NCBI GenBank assembly: GCA_003868215.1
Contig: QWDQ01000059.1
Location: 94,623 to 158,622 of the forward strand
Direction: 5' to 3'
Origin: Pseudophaeomoniella oleicola
Lineage: Eukaryota; Ascomycota; Eurotiomycetes; Phaeomoniellales; Phaeomoniellaceae
Length of the DNA: 64,000 bases
Part shown: piece after piece, positions 1-11,085 of the stretch
Position numbering within the stretch: position 1 is the first letter of the stretch
How the letters are laid out: the number at the start of each line of letters is the position of its first letter
Notes under the pieces: model-generated
Told to the model about the DNA's origin: nothing
Seen by the model: only the letters and a program-made list of their open reading frames with translations
The model's database searches: none
Translations under genes and position numbers: made by a program

Positions 1-346
1 CGCCCTTCCAGACCACACCACCCCCCACCAAAAGATGGGCTTCCTCTGATCCTCCCTGTGCTTGCCGAGGGCGACCGTGTAATAAGCCCAACAGTGATTC
101 AACCGCCCGAACGTACGATTCGCCCATGCCTATCCTTGCTATCTGCTTGGATACCGCCTGTACCTTCCCTGGTCATACTACAGTATGCATTGTGATGAAG
201 ATCTGGAACTCCACATGCTGTCCGTTGGCTCTTTCTAGTAGATCTATCTAGTTCGGCAATCAAATCGCCTCCGTTTTCCACGCACTCGACGTCGCAATAT
301 CTTCCCAGAATACCGCTCTATTTTCAGCACTGGAAAAATCTCCTCG

Positions 347-1670
347 ATGTCAGCTGTAGACAGTTCATCAATGTATTTCTTAAGACTAGATCCTGATCCT
401 CCTTGTTACGTCCTTGGCCTCGTATTCTTTACTCGTAATTGAAGAGGGTCAAGCCTCACAACGCGCCTTGGGCATTAGCACAGCTTCGGGATTACAGGCA
501 CTTTGTCAGCCTGCGAGCCAGCTGACTCTTGACACTATTTCGGAGGCCCAAACAACAGTGGGTGATTCTGACTACTGGTGGCCCCTCTTCATCACCAGAG
601 ATCGCCCTTTGTTATTTCCGTCCTCCAACGTTGCGGACAGTGGGCAGTGCAGCACAATGCCTGTACTTGCAATGCATCCTTCAGCACCTCATATACAGTC
701 ACAAAATCACAAGGGCCAGGATGCTCAATCCTCAACTGCTTCCTGTCCATCTCAGTCAGGGCAAATGCTCGTCACCTCGTCTCCACTGTCGCCCCACAAA
801 CGGCCAAAGCTGTCCTTGCAGACGACGTCAGTACCGGTTGCAGTGGGCAAGTCATCGACTGCCCTTTCGGTGACGATGAGCGCTCTGGCAGCATCTTCGC
901 CGACGGTTAGAAATACATTTAGCAATGCTTACGACCTACCTCATCGGCCGTCACCCGTAGCCGCTTCGCCGAGCAGTGCCGTCAAGTGGCCGAAGCCGAT
1001 CACATCGAACAAATCGAAGAGGGAGGATCCTCCATACGACCTACCGTTGACTCTAAAGGGAATCCTGCGCAACGCTCCGTACATACCATCTTTACGGAGG
1101 TCCGCTCTGTCAGCCACGAATAGTGCAAGCCCCCGCAGTGGTCGTCGTGTTTTCTTTCCAGCGGTGAAGAAGGTTAACTACCGAAATCCGCTCGAAGAAG
1201 TGATCACGACCATAAAGTATACTGCCCGCCATTCGGATCTATCCTCGGAAGAGGAATCCGACAGCGACAGATCACAAGGGTCCAGTAACGGCAGCGATGT
1301 GTCTTCATCAGCACATACAAGTGCCAATACACCGATGACGCCACGGTTAGTCAGCCCACAAGAGCAGATCGTGAAAGAGGGTGGAAAGCGCCCACAATCA
1401 CCTTCATCGAAAGACCGCAAGCGGAAACGAAAGCCTAGGGATTGGCGATGGACTCTTGGGGTGCCTGAAGAGGAGGCTGACGACAGGGGAACAGCATGTG
1501 CGACTTCACCAGGGGTTCCAACAGCACGGCCGCAATTGTCGCTGGACACCAGCTCAGCCAGCGCACAGACAGACGATGAAGATCACGAAATTCGCAAGAC
1601 ACCTTATCCGATTGAAGCAATCAAGTATCGAGGTCGAGGTGATGACTGGCCGCAGTTGCCGCGCCAGTAA
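347..1670 (+). CDS. conserved hypothetical Ser/Pro-rich protein
   Basis: No function is recognised. The main exon ends with TAA at 1668-1670 and is open from before 414, but has no ATG until 657, so an upstream exon is likely. One possible start is ATG 347, which opens a short frame (MSAVDSSSMYFLRLDPDPPC...) that could join by a 422-497 intron (GTATTC...TACAG, phase 0); this splice is weakly supported. The protein is low-complexity and Ser/Pro-rich, with one conserved-looking block (about 1051-1230) holding LKGILRN, GRRVFFPAVKKVNYRNPLEE and KYTARHSDL. Then follow an acidic Ser stretch (EEESDSDRSQ), a basic KDRKRKRKPRDWRWTLG segment that could act as a nuclear localisation signal, and a short C-terminal tail. 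The same block occurs, as I recall, in unannotated Eurotiomycete proteins. The coding call is firm; start and function are not. Confidence 0.6.
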
Positions 1671-2974
1671 GATCATATTGTACATGTTTCATTGAAATTG
1701 AGAAACGGGGAAGAGGTTAATTGCCTTGACTCGCTTCGTATATTGAGTATGGCGTTAGTGGAAGAATCATGAATTGTAGATTGCAAGGGTGCGGAGGACT
1801 TTGTATATATTTGTGTAGGTATGTCCGTGCCGGCCTTGCCGCTGTTCGTCGTATCCCGAAGATAGGGATAACTCATGGTAGCATTCTTGAGCGTTTAAGC
1901 GCGGTTGAGTAGGAGAGTGTACGATATAGGAAAGGAAATCCTCGATGTCTTCTCACGATATAATCAGGACCGATAACGCATCTCGCCTTGTTTGAAGTCA
2001 CAACATGCGTGGGATCTATGGTCGTCGAAGATCGAGAACTCAAACTAGTGCTTTCCAGTCTCAATACCCGTCTCGCCGCTCCCAATGATCGAGCTTGTAG
2101 CAGCAGTAAGGTGTACATGTGCTGTAATACTATCAACATGGATTGCAGATAAGTTATAAGCAGCGGCCACCGACAGTAGGCAGTCTTCCACAGTGACGAA
2201 AAGAAAGAGAGGGGAGGATCTGACATGCTGATCAGCCAGCTATAATTGAGCCGTTTACCGTAGTACAGTAGGGGCTCCCCGTAGACCATCTCGGGTTAAC
2301 GTAGCGATTGGCTTCCCTCCCTGTTGCTGGGGTCTCCAACCTGGTGCGTCTCAGAATCAACACACGATACTACTTCAGATATTGGGACCTTCATGACTGC
2401 AATCTTAGCTTAATTCAATCTACATATAATAGTAACGGAGTACATAGTAGGCACCTTTAGCTGTACCATCTCGCCGTCGTGAAGCGAACTTTTGAACATT
2501 GTGGTTTTTTACGATATTTCCCTACTCATTGTGTCTACGCGTACACCAAGACCCGAGTCCTCAGCCAAGCCTCCGAAGTGCCTCCATTGGCCCGTAATTA
2601 GGTAACGAGTCGATCAATTCGACTGCTCTTCGCTCTGGCGTGCATCGCCCTTCAAAGACAAGAAAAAGCCAAGGGGAAATCAACAATCACCGCGCCAACC
2701 TTCCCTTATATCCGACTTGGCTGATAGTCACACATCGGTACACAGCCTCCTTTCCTTTCTCTATTTTGTACGGACGCCCGTGGCCTGTGGAGTGTCGTCT
2801 GTACTTCCATTCGCTATCGCTATCGTTATTGCTATCTGATAAAATCCCTTCGTTTGCTGTACTTATACTTGCAGAATCCTAGTGTCTATTACAGATGAAT
2901 GCGCCTCTATGAAGAATTGGATTCAATGAGCCTCAAGTGCTTCACCTAACGTCATCCCTCGAAGCCCCGGCGCA
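1671..2974. other. intergenic region between hypothetical gene and ADAM gene
   Basis: About 1.3 kb without a supportable gene. It should hold the 3' end of the upstream gene and the promoter and leader of the ADAM gene. Open frames on both strands here (for example 1873-2289 on the minus strand) lack domain signatures and show no splice partners. A run of TATCGCTATCGTTATTGCTATC about 2812-2835 is a loose repeat in the presumed leader. Confidence 0.5.
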
Positions 2975-5492
2975 ATGCGCCTTTCTCAGCGCTTCCTTTC
3001 TATACTTGCGGGCGCATTTCTACTCGCACGAGATGTGACAGGTAACAGATTTTGTTGCCAGACTGATCGTAACATAACTGACAATTAACAGCACATTCAC
3101 AAGCTCGAAGTCCCCTGAATTACCTGACTCTCGTTGAAAACTCTCGGATACACACGCCATCACATCACGTACATGCCTACTCAGAATTTGACCTGACTTT
3201 TGATATTCATTCTCAACAACAGCGAGTGAAGCTAAGTCTAGAACCGAACCATGACATCCTGGGCCACGATTCATATGTCGAGTATCTCGACACTGATGGG
3301 AATGTCAGACATGTAGAGAAGATCGATAGGGAATCGCACAAGGTCTACCAAGGGTCGTCATGGGTGCTGCAGGATACTGGACACTGGAGTAACGTGGGGT
3401 GGGCAAGAGTGGTCATACGTCGAGATGGTCTACAACCTCTTTTCGAAGGCGCATTTACTATCATGGGAGATCATCACCATGTCCAATTAAAATCGAACTA
3501 CATGGCTACCAAACATCAACTGGATCCCACCATTGAGGAGCACGACGACGAGTACATGACGGTCTTCCGTGACTCGGACATCGGTCAGCAGCCTCGGACG
3601 GACTTGAAAAAGAGAGACGCAGGCAAGGCGTGTATGGCCGATTCATTATCTTTCAATAACGATCCTGCGCATCCTGTTTTTCAAGCCGATCTGAAGCGAG
3701 ATGTGGGATCATGGGGCTCAAGCTCGCTGTCCTCTCTACTCGGTAAACGTCAAATTGATTCATCGTCGGGCGCTGGTAATTCGGCAGGTGTTAACTTGAG
3801 TTCCACGATTGGCAGTACTGCGGGGTGTCCGACTACGAGGAAAGTTGCATTGATCGGGGTAGCTACCGACTGTTCCTACACGGCCGCCTTCAATTCCACG
3901 GATTCCGTTCGACAGAATGTCATCACACAGATCAATTCCGCTTCGGACCTATATCAGAGGAGCTTCAATATCACGCTGGGGCTTCAAAATTTGACGGTCA
4001 GTGCGGCAGAATGTCCGGGGACTGCTCCTGCATCCGTTCCTTGGAACATTGGTTGTAACGATAATACCACTATCACGGATCGCTTAAACCTGTTCTCCTC
4101 CTGGCGCGGGCAACGAAATGACAGCAATGCCTACTGGACTTTGTTATCGACCTGCAACACTGGTGCTGAAGTTGGACTTGCATGGCTCGGGCAGCTATGT
4201 ACCGCTGGGGTCTCCAGCAGTCAGGATAGTGGTGGGACTTCGCAGTCGGTGACCGGCGCTAATGTTGTCGTCCGAACCAGTACAGAGTGGCAAGTTATTG
4301 CTCACGAATCCGGCCATACTTTTGGAGCCGTCCATGACTGTGACAGCTCGACCTGTGCCGACAGTAGTGTCGTCAACTCGCAACAATGCTGTCCTCTATC
4401 ATCCAATACCTGCGATGCTAATGCCCAGTACATCATGAACCCATCTTCAACACCCGGTGTTACAGAATTTTCACCATGCACGATTGGTAACATCTGCAGC
4501 GCTATGGGTCGTAACTCTGTTAAAAGCACGTGTTTGTCTGACAATAGGGGCGTCACAACCATCAGTGGACACCAATGCGGCAATGGCATTGTTGAGGACG
4601 GGGAAGACTGCGACTGTGGCGGTACTGAAAGCTGTGGAGAAAATTCCTGTTGTGATCCTACTACTTGCAGATTTAGGTCCGGCGCGGTTTGTGACGATAG
4701 CAACGAAGGGTGTTGTTCGGGCTGCCAATTCGCAGCAGCTGGAACAGTCTGCAGGGCAAGCACAGGCGAGTGCGATCCGCAAGAAACCTGCTCTGGAAGT
4801 GATGCAGCTTGCCCGGCAGATTCCACGGCCTCGGATGGCACGAGATGTGGAAATAGTACTCAAGGGCTCGAATGCTCTTCTGGGCAATGCACGAGCAGAG
4901 ATCTGCAGTGTATGACAGTGATGGGTAGCTACACCCAGAACAACGATACATATGCTTGCAACTCACAGACGTGTACGCTTTCGTGTGCTTCGCCAGAATT
5001 TGGGATCGGTGTCTGCTATTCGATGCAACAAAATTTTCTTGACGGTACACCTTGCTCAGGGGGCGGTCGATGTCAGAATGTAAGTCAGCCTAAATGGCCT
5101 GTGGACGTCATCGCTAACAAAATCAGGGCAATTGCCAAGGATCTTCTGTCTCTGGTGAAGTGCGCTCGTGGATAGACGATCACAAAACCCTTGTGATAGC
5201 TATTTGCGCAGTGGCCGGTGGGTTCATCCTTTTCTCTCTGCTTGGATGTATCTGGCGGCGCTGTAGGCGACCACGACCAAGACAAAGACAAAGACATCAT
5301 CGACCGAGGGCTATGCCTCCACCACCCGGCTGGGATGGTCCTATCCCGCCTCCGATGCAACAGAGAGGTGGATGGGCACATGAAAATCCTGGTTGGCAGC
5401 CTCCAACTGCGCAAGGCCCCGGCTGGCAACATCCACAAGCACCCCCTCCAGCTTATCAATACAGTGGTGTCAATGGTGCAAGATATGCTTAA
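2975..5492 (+). CDS. fungal ADAM family membrane metalloprotease (ADM-B-like)
   Basis: Predicted membrane-anchored zinc protease of the adamalysin/reprolysin (M12B) family, which sheds or processes surface proteins. Exons 2975-3041, 3092-5079 and 5127-5492 join in frame to 806 aa; the introns (50 and 47 nt) have GTAACA/AACAG and GTAAGT/ATCAG ends. Residues 1-22 form a signal peptide (MRLSQRFLSILAGAFLLA). A prodomain of about 190 aa contains dibasic sites. The catalytic domain has the full metzincin motif HESGHTFGAVHDC with H427, E428, H431 and H437. A Cys-rich disintegrin-like module (CGNGIVEDGEDCDCGG...) and a Cys-rich domain follow, then one transmembrane helix near 708-730 and a short Pro-rich cytoplasmic tail. 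The length matches fungal ADAMs (about 750-850 aa). Substrates are unknown. The family call is secure; the ADM-A versus ADM-B distinction is inference. Confidence 0.93.
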
Positions 5493-6356
5493 TAGTACTC
5501 ATATCCGGTCATCGCTCATGGAGCAAGCGGTTTAAATTTCACTTTTGTTTTCCTGGGCAGCATTGCAAGGTGTTCGTCGGTTATAGTTCGTCCTCTACGA
5601 CTTATGATGGGGTCGGCGTTATGTCCTCGTCTTGAATTGTTATCAGATTGTAAATAGCTCCTTGGCCATTTAGAATATGGTCAAGTGAATCCGTATATTA
5701 TACACAAGACAGTCCCGACGACATTGATCAGCTCACTTGAGTCGTTTGCTATCGTTATATCCATGCAGATAAAGAAGAATTATCAAAGGTAAAACCATGA
5801 GGCTGCTCGTTTTGCTCCCGAAGCCCGATAGCGACATCGAGACATCTGCACACCTCATGCATGCAAGGTGCATATCGGGTGTGATAATAACGATGAGAAG
5901 CTCATCGGAGAATCATATCTCATCGACCTTACCTGTAAGTCTTGGTTAACTAAGCCTTCAATAATAATAGAAGTGTAGAGTTGAGTTCAAAGACTCTTCC
6001 AGCTGCAGTGTATTTAATTTAGTCTTTTTGTTCCTGTTTAAAACAACGCGTCGCGGGCCAGATAAACCCAAACTACTAATAGCTACCGACCTTATTAATA
6101 TGAGCACCCGGAACGCGTTTCGGAGCTACCTATCTATTCATCCTCCACCCCCTCCCTGCCACCCTGCCTTTCGGTGGAAACAAGAAACACGAAACAAATA
6201 TTTCGAGAGCTTCTCCTCTGCATTTGATTGTTTGGTTGTTTGCTGCCGATTGCAAGAGATCTTCCGCCCAAGGGAAAAAGAGGAGGTATTCTTTCACCTA
6301 GCATCCGCTCCCACTCTCTTACGCGACTCTGCTTTGCTTCCCAAACGCCAGCCGCG

Positions 6357-6394
<38 letters not shown>

Positions 6395-6417
6395 CCTTGC
6401 GGAAAGGAAAACACACA
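5493..6417. other. intergenic region, 3' flank of ADAM gene and Cdc31 promoter
   Basis: No gene is supported here. The right part is strongly pyrimidine-rich on the plus strand and ends in a CT microsatellite directly ahead of the Cdc31 start, typical of a fungal leader or core promoter. An open plus-strand frame from 6028 runs into the Cdc31 coding region in frame but has no family support upstream of ATG 6418. Confidence 0.5.
6361..6392 (+). repeat. (CT)n microsatellite in Cdc31 5' leader
   Basis: About 15 uninterrupted CT units lie 26 bases upstream of the Cdc31 ATG. Pyrimidine tracts just upstream of the start are common in filamentous fungal promoters and leaders; this one is unusually pure and probably length-variable between isolates. 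Confidence 0.9.
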
Positions 6418-7284
6418 ATGGCATCATCCTCCGCCCAGGGCCATTCCGTCTTCCCTCCTCCTCGCGCCACATACAACAATACCACCTCTGGCAAATTCCC
6501 GGATCGTACGGCGATGAACATGAACCCGAACTCCGCTGCGGCATTTGGATCGACGTTATCGAGACGGCAGGATGTGCCGGGGCCGATGCATTCGCAGTAT
6601 GGAGGTGGAGGGCAACAGCAACAACAAGGGGGAGGGGTGCAACTGCAGCAGCAGCCGTCGAATCCGCAGGGCCAAGGGCGTGGGTTTGAGAGGGAGGTGA
6701 ATCCCTTGGATGAGATACAGGAGGATCAAAGGGAGGAGATAAATGAAGCTGTAAGTACCTATCTTCACAAAGCCGTGGATGTGAATAGTAGGCCAAATGT
6801 AGCAACAAGATCTCTAACCACTTTATAATTTCTACAGTTTCAATTATTCGACCTCGACCGCGACAAACACCTCGACTACCACGAACTACGCGTCGCCCTC
6901 CGCGCCCTCGGCTTCACCCTCTCCAAACCCGAACTCGTCCAGATCCTCAACCAACACGGCGTCCACCGCGCCACCAAAACCCGCTCCCCGCAAGAACCGC
7001 TACCGCACCCTTCGCAGCTGCTGATCCCGCAGCAGGCGTTCGCGCAGCTCGCCGCGCAGAAGATCCTGGAGCGGGATCCGAGGGAAGAGATCGAGCGCGC
7101 GTTCGAGTTGTTCGATACGAATGGGAAGGGATATATCGATTTGGAGGATCTGCGGAGGGTTGCAAGGGAGTTGCAGGAGACTGGGTTGGAGGAAGAGGAA
7201 TTGAGGGCCATGATTGATGAATTCGACCTGGAAGGAATAGGTGGTGTGGGAAAAGAAGCGTTCGTTGGCATTTGTTTGCAATGA
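6418..7284 (+). CDS. cdc31: centrin, spindle pole body EF-hand protein Cdc31
   Basis: Centrin, a calmodulin-like protein needed for duplication of the spindle pole body and also found in mRNA-export and DNA-repair complexes. Exons 6418-6750 and 6838-7284 give 259 aa; the 87-nt intron has GTAAGT and CTACAG ends, phase 0. The first about 95 residues are low-complexity (Gln/Gly-rich, runs of QQQ and GGG), longer than in yeast Cdc31. Four EF-hand regions follow: the first has FDLDRDKHLDYHE, the third FDTNGKGYIDLED. The last loop (DLEGIGGVGKEAF) is degenerate. An insertion of about 15 residues (TKTRSPQEPLPHPSQL) separates helices in the second EF-hand region, as in other filamentous fungal Cdc31. 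ATG 6418 follows the CT-rich leader and is preferred. The family call is strong. Confidence 0.9.
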
Positions 7285-7479
7285 GAAGGTATGGGGTCTA
7301 TTGGTAATGTTTACATTTTACGACGGTGTTTGTTCGCTATAACTTGTGAGCGACGGCGTTTGAGGACTCAGAAGAGTCGGGTTGGGTGGTTGTTGTCTAA
7401 GAATACAAAGACGCGCTATAAGCAACTTGAAAAGACAGCTTGTAAGATCGAATTGGATCCTCTCGAACCTCGTCCCTTT

Positions 7480-8253
7480 CTACCACGGTAGCTGCAATGG
7501 TGTTGGTAACTCGCTCTTCTTGCCAATTGTTTGCTCCGCAGTCCCAATATCAGCAGGCCCTCTCGGTGCCCAGAACTGTCCTGTCTTGCTCAAGTCAAAC
7601 GATTTGGTGAACTCGATCAATGATTTCGCCGCCTCGTCCGGAGTTATCGCACCGCCCGCGTCCCAAAACTTGTCGAATCCGACAGACTTGGTCATCTCCG
7701 TTCTCATGAATCCAGGATGCACCAGACCAACCGCGATCTTCTTGTCTAGCAGATCTAGCGAGAGCAGCTTGCCCACCATGTTGAGAGCGGCCTTTGAAGC
7801 ATGGTGTGCGAACTTGCCGCCTCCTTCAGATTTATCCCGGAGGGTGATACTTCCAGCCTCACTGGAAACGAGAATGACTTTGCTCCCCTCACACAGGACA
7901 CCTGCTTTGACCAGAGCAGACACAATGAAGACGGGACTGATAGAAGAGATCGTGTATGTTTTCACTTCCGCTTCCCAGTTCGGCTCCTCGAAGGATTCAT
8001 CGGGGAAGTATCCGGCAGTTATGATGAGCGTGTCAATGGATGAGCCCTTCAACAAGTCGGCTAGCTTTTTGCCCGCTGATTCTGCAGTCACGTCAATGGA
8101 AGGAATCCAGTGGATGTTTTCCTCTTTGAAATCAGACGGCGCGGATGAGGAACGAGATGTAGCGTAGACAGTCGTCGCCTTATCAGATGCATAAGTCTTT
8201 ACAAGGGAAGCTCCGAGGCCACGGGTAGCACCGACGACGAGTGTTGCAGGCAT
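7480..8253 (-). CDS. short-chain dehydrogenase/reductase (csgA/carbonyl reductase-like)
   Basis: Single-exon 257-aa NAD(P)-binding Rossmann protein. The N terminus has TLVVGATRGLGASL (GxxxGxG cofactor motif at residues 8-14), and ITAG replaces the usual NNAG near residue 80. The catalytic-type Ser lies in VILVSSEAG (130-131), and the PGFMRTEM segment after the active site matches the family. The catalytic YxxxK region reads HHASK, so His150 stands where Tyr normally is, while Lys154 is kept. Activity may therefore be altered, or the Tyr function supplied differently. The substrate is unknown. It is transcribed divergently from Get2 with 367 bases between the starts, so a shared promoter is likely. 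The SDR family assignment is firm; the reaction is not. Confidence 0.85.
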   Translation of the reverse strand: MPATLVVGATRGLGASLVKTYASDKATTVYATSRSSSAPSDFKEENIHWIPSIDVTAESAGKKLADLLKGSSIDTLIITAGYFPDESFEEPNWEAEVKTYTISSISPVFIVSALVKAGVLCEGSKVILVSSEAGSITLRDKSEGGGKFAHHASKAALNMVGKLLSLDLLDKKIAVGLVHPGFMRTEMTKSVGFDKFWDAGGAITPDEAAKSLIEFTKSFDLSKTGQFWAPRGPADIGTAEQTIGKKSELPTPLQLPW

Positions 8254-8620
8254 GGTGATGAGAAACTACTAATTATGTCCTGTCGTATCGTGTGGAAAAA
8301 TTGTGTGAAGTGTAATGGAAATAATGGCAATCGTCAGATCTTACCTTCAGGTTACATCAATGTTCCCTTACGTAGAACGTATCTAAGATGTATGCATGTC
8401 GTGATTTGCGAGCCTGTGGTTACTGTAAGTGAGCTTTCCTTAAAGTTGATGTCACCAGCAATTTGGATGATTGGCGTCATTGGAGATCGATCCACAATCA
8501 CAGAACCAGAACCTCTAGACTCCGATTATTAATTTCTTGATACACTGGGCTAAACTCAGCTATATACTGTATCGCAACAACCGTGAAACGAAAGCTGTGC
8601 GCAGCTACTGTTCGTCTACC
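8254..8620. promoter_or_regulatory. shared divergent promoter region, SDR and Get2
   Basis: A 367-base spacer lies between two head-to-head starts (8253 minus, 8621 plus). It must contain both promoters and leaders. No specific operator could be assigned. The Get2 frame stays open upstream to 8537 but the first ATG with family match is 8621. Confidence 0.45.
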
Positions 8621-9481
8621 ATGGCAGACACTGAAGAGACGCCTTCCCAGCGGCAGGCGAGAATTCGTCGTGAGCGTAGGGAAGCGAAGGTCAAAGCTGG
8701 TGGTGCAGATAGGCTGGATAGAATCACACGAGCCAGTGGGCGAACACCAGAGAGCAGTAGGTTCATCGCCGTGTATAACTATACTACAGTATTGACCATA
8801 TTCCCTGCAGTGAAAGAAGATTATCCCCTATCATCTCCGGCATCATCACCAGGTGCGCGGTCTCCAGCGCCGCAAAGTCCTGCGCTTCCACCATCGTTGG
8901 CCAACGCGGAGGATCCTGGCCAGATCCAAGCCCAACAGGAGTTCCTTCGATCACTGCTCCGACAACAATCGCCAGCGGATAGTGGCGCTCAACAACAAGA
9001 GCCCGAAGACCCTATGCTGCGCATGATGCAGTCTATGCTCGGAGGTGATCCGTCAGATCCTAATGCGCCTGAAATGCCCTCATTCAACGCGGACGACATC
9101 TCTAAAGCTACTGGAATACCTTCCTTTGTCACCAATCTGTTCCTTGGCAAGCCTCCTGAAACGGAGCAGCAGAAGCGACAAGCATTTATGTGGGAGGTGG
9201 TACATGTATTATTCGCTATCATCATCGGACTCTACACGATATGGACTGTCAATATCTCGATTGCATCCTTTGGCGCTAATCCTCCGGCACCACCCGTATT
9301 ATGGAATCCGTTCGTGTTATTTGTGATGGGAGAACTACTGGTGGAGGGGACTAGGCTGACTATGCGGGGGATGGGGAGTCCGAAAGGGATCGGGGCATGG
9401 TATCAACTCGCTAAAGATCTCGGGCGAGATGGAGGTGTTGTTGTCTTTCTACTGGGGATCAGCTTATGGTGGAACAAATAA
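8621..9481 (+). CDS. get2: GET complex subunit Get2 (tail-anchored protein insertion receptor)
   Basis: Endoplasmic reticulum receptor subunit that, with Get1, accepts tail-anchored membrane proteins from Get3. The N terminus carries the Get3-binding basic motif RRERREAK followed by GGADRLDRITRASGR, which matches Get2 closely. A Pro/Ser/Gln-rich linker follows, and the C-terminal third has three hydrophobic segments (MWEVVHVLFAIIIGLYTIW, NPFVLFVMGELLVEG, GGVVVFLLGISLWW). A likely intron at 8757-8810 (GTAGGT...CTGCAG, 54 nt, phase 1) joins ...RTPES to MKEDYPLSSP and gives 268 aa. Unspliced, the frame remains open and adds 18 hydrophobic residues (SRFIAVYNYTTVLTIFPAV). ATG 8621 is chosen because the family motif starts soon after it. 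Family identity is well supported; the splice needs transcript data. Confidence 0.85.
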   Translation: MADTEETPSQRQARIRRERREAKVKAGGADRLDRITRASGRTPESSRFIAVYNYTTVLTIFPAVKEDYPLSSPASSPGARSPAPQSPALPPSLANAEDPGQIQAQQEFLRSLLRQQSPADSGAQQQEPEDPMLRMMQSMLGGDPSDPNAPEMPSFNADDISKATGIPSFVTNLFLGKPPETEQQKRQAFMWEVVHVLFAIIIGLYTIWTVNISIASFGANPPAPPVLWNPFVLFVMGELLVEGTRLTMRGMGSPKGIGAWYQLAKDLGRDGGVVVFLLGISLWWNK

Positions 9482-11085
9482 ATGAGAGCGATCATGTTCG
9501 TTGCATTGTTCTTTTCTGACCGTATCGTATGCATACCGATAATGAATCAGTGACCGGTGTACCATCCCTCCAGTGCCAAATCTGGGAATGCGATGAACAG
9601 TCAAAGGGGCTGAGTGCTGACTGCTGACGGGACTAGGCGCGGGGTTGAGCTAGACTCCGGAATGACCCAGGCTCACCAAAGCACCGTCACATTCGTCTAT
9701 CTTCTATTGGATCCTACGAGCAGTAAGCACTTACAGTACTTAATCTCTAACAGTGATCACCTGACGTTCTCTGATTTCCTTTCTTAGGACCGAAACCCTA
9801 CCCGGATCATAGACCTGGGAGCGGGTATAGAGCCGCATGCCTCTCTGAAACTCTGCGTGATGATTGATCCTGGCCCGGGTTGGTCTTGCATACGTTTCAT
9901 CATGCTGGCTTTGCTGCTTGGTCTATCTGATGGTCTGCAAGGTCGGCCCCTCGGATCTGAAGTTTAGTCGGACATGGGTAAGGTAGTGATTAAGCTAGTA
10001 GGGGTTACGAATGGATATATACGCTTATGGTGCGAATACGTGAGATTTACCTAGGTCGGAAGGAATTTGGAGGGGTAAAAGATGGTGGGGGTTTTGGGGG
10101 ATGTCTAGTGCTGTATACTCTTCTCTATAACCAGTAAGATATTATCAGAAGTCGAAAGTAGTAGATTAGAGAATATAAGTGCTCTTCATTGGTAGACCTT
10201 TCCTCCTTGGAGTTAACGACTATTCAACGGTCTCGGTTTGGTCTGCTTTGTTTATTTTCACATCCGTTGCCATTCGTCCGTCCACCGTTCCAGGGATGCC
10301 CGACGGAAGGGGAAGGGCTTGTCTACCGGATTATTCGGGGCAACTGGGGATATGCTTTACGGTGAGGTGATTTGGATGATGTACTGCCAGTTGCCAACTG
10401 CCCCTTTTCTTTCTCAGGTTCAGGATATGAATCTAAAGGGATACATCTCTCGCAGTGTACTACTGAGGACTGATTTCCCAAGTGACCACCGGTGAGTATT
10501 CTTCAAGGCCATGGAAACTAGCCCCCAACCTCGACGGAGAGACGGTCGAACTGAGAGGTCGCGCGGATCAAAGGAAAGGAAGATTGGATGGTTAACCATT
10601 TCCCCGCATTGCCGAGCAGAGAATTGGTCGGTCGTCCCAAATTCACTTTTCCGGTTTCGGGTTTGCTCTTAACAACCTTCTCAGGTAAAAGTAAATTGAT
10701 CGGCACAGGAGCTACTGTGATGGTCCCAATCTTGCCTTAGCTAACGCTGCCCATCATTTCGTCGTCTCTGCCACCACCAAGCCTCTTCCCACCCCTACAC
10801 CAATTGGTCTCCTCTGTAAACACTCCTACCTTTTGGTCTGCGTATGCGGGTTTGGAGCTGGTCGGGATATCGCTTAAGTACCCCGGACATCTACTTTCTC
10901 ATCCATTGTTTCCTTTGACCCATTTCGAAGTGAACCGATTCTTGTGACTCAAAAGCACCGGGAGCTCCCACTTTGTGCGCAACCTCCCCAACGCCCACTT
11001 TCCCACCCGCTCAACGTTTCCCGTCCTACCATAAATCTGTACCCAGAGAGAGAGAGGAAAAAGAAAGGAACGAATCAAAAATATC
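9482..11085. promoter_or_regulatory. long promoter region of acetyl-CoA synthetase gene
   Basis: A 1.6-kb spacer without a supportable gene. Matches to the carbon-repressor CreA consensus SYGGRG are visible at 10085-10090 (GTGGGG) and 10344-10349 (CTGGGG), which would fit an acetate-utilisation gene repressed by glucose, but such hexamers occur often by chance. The last 200 bases are pyrimidine-rich with a short AGAG run just ahead of the ATG. Small open frames at 10179-10495 and 10518-10706 show no domain signature. Confidence 0.4.

Noticed and set aside
1873-2289. 138-residue minus-strand open frame
   Set aside because: No family signature, unusual composition for a protein, and no matching splice partners; treated as chance in a spacer.
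3825-5050. Several open frames on both strands inside the ADAM gene
   Set aside because: They are shadows of a Cys-rich coding region; the sense frame carries the complete metalloprotease architecture.
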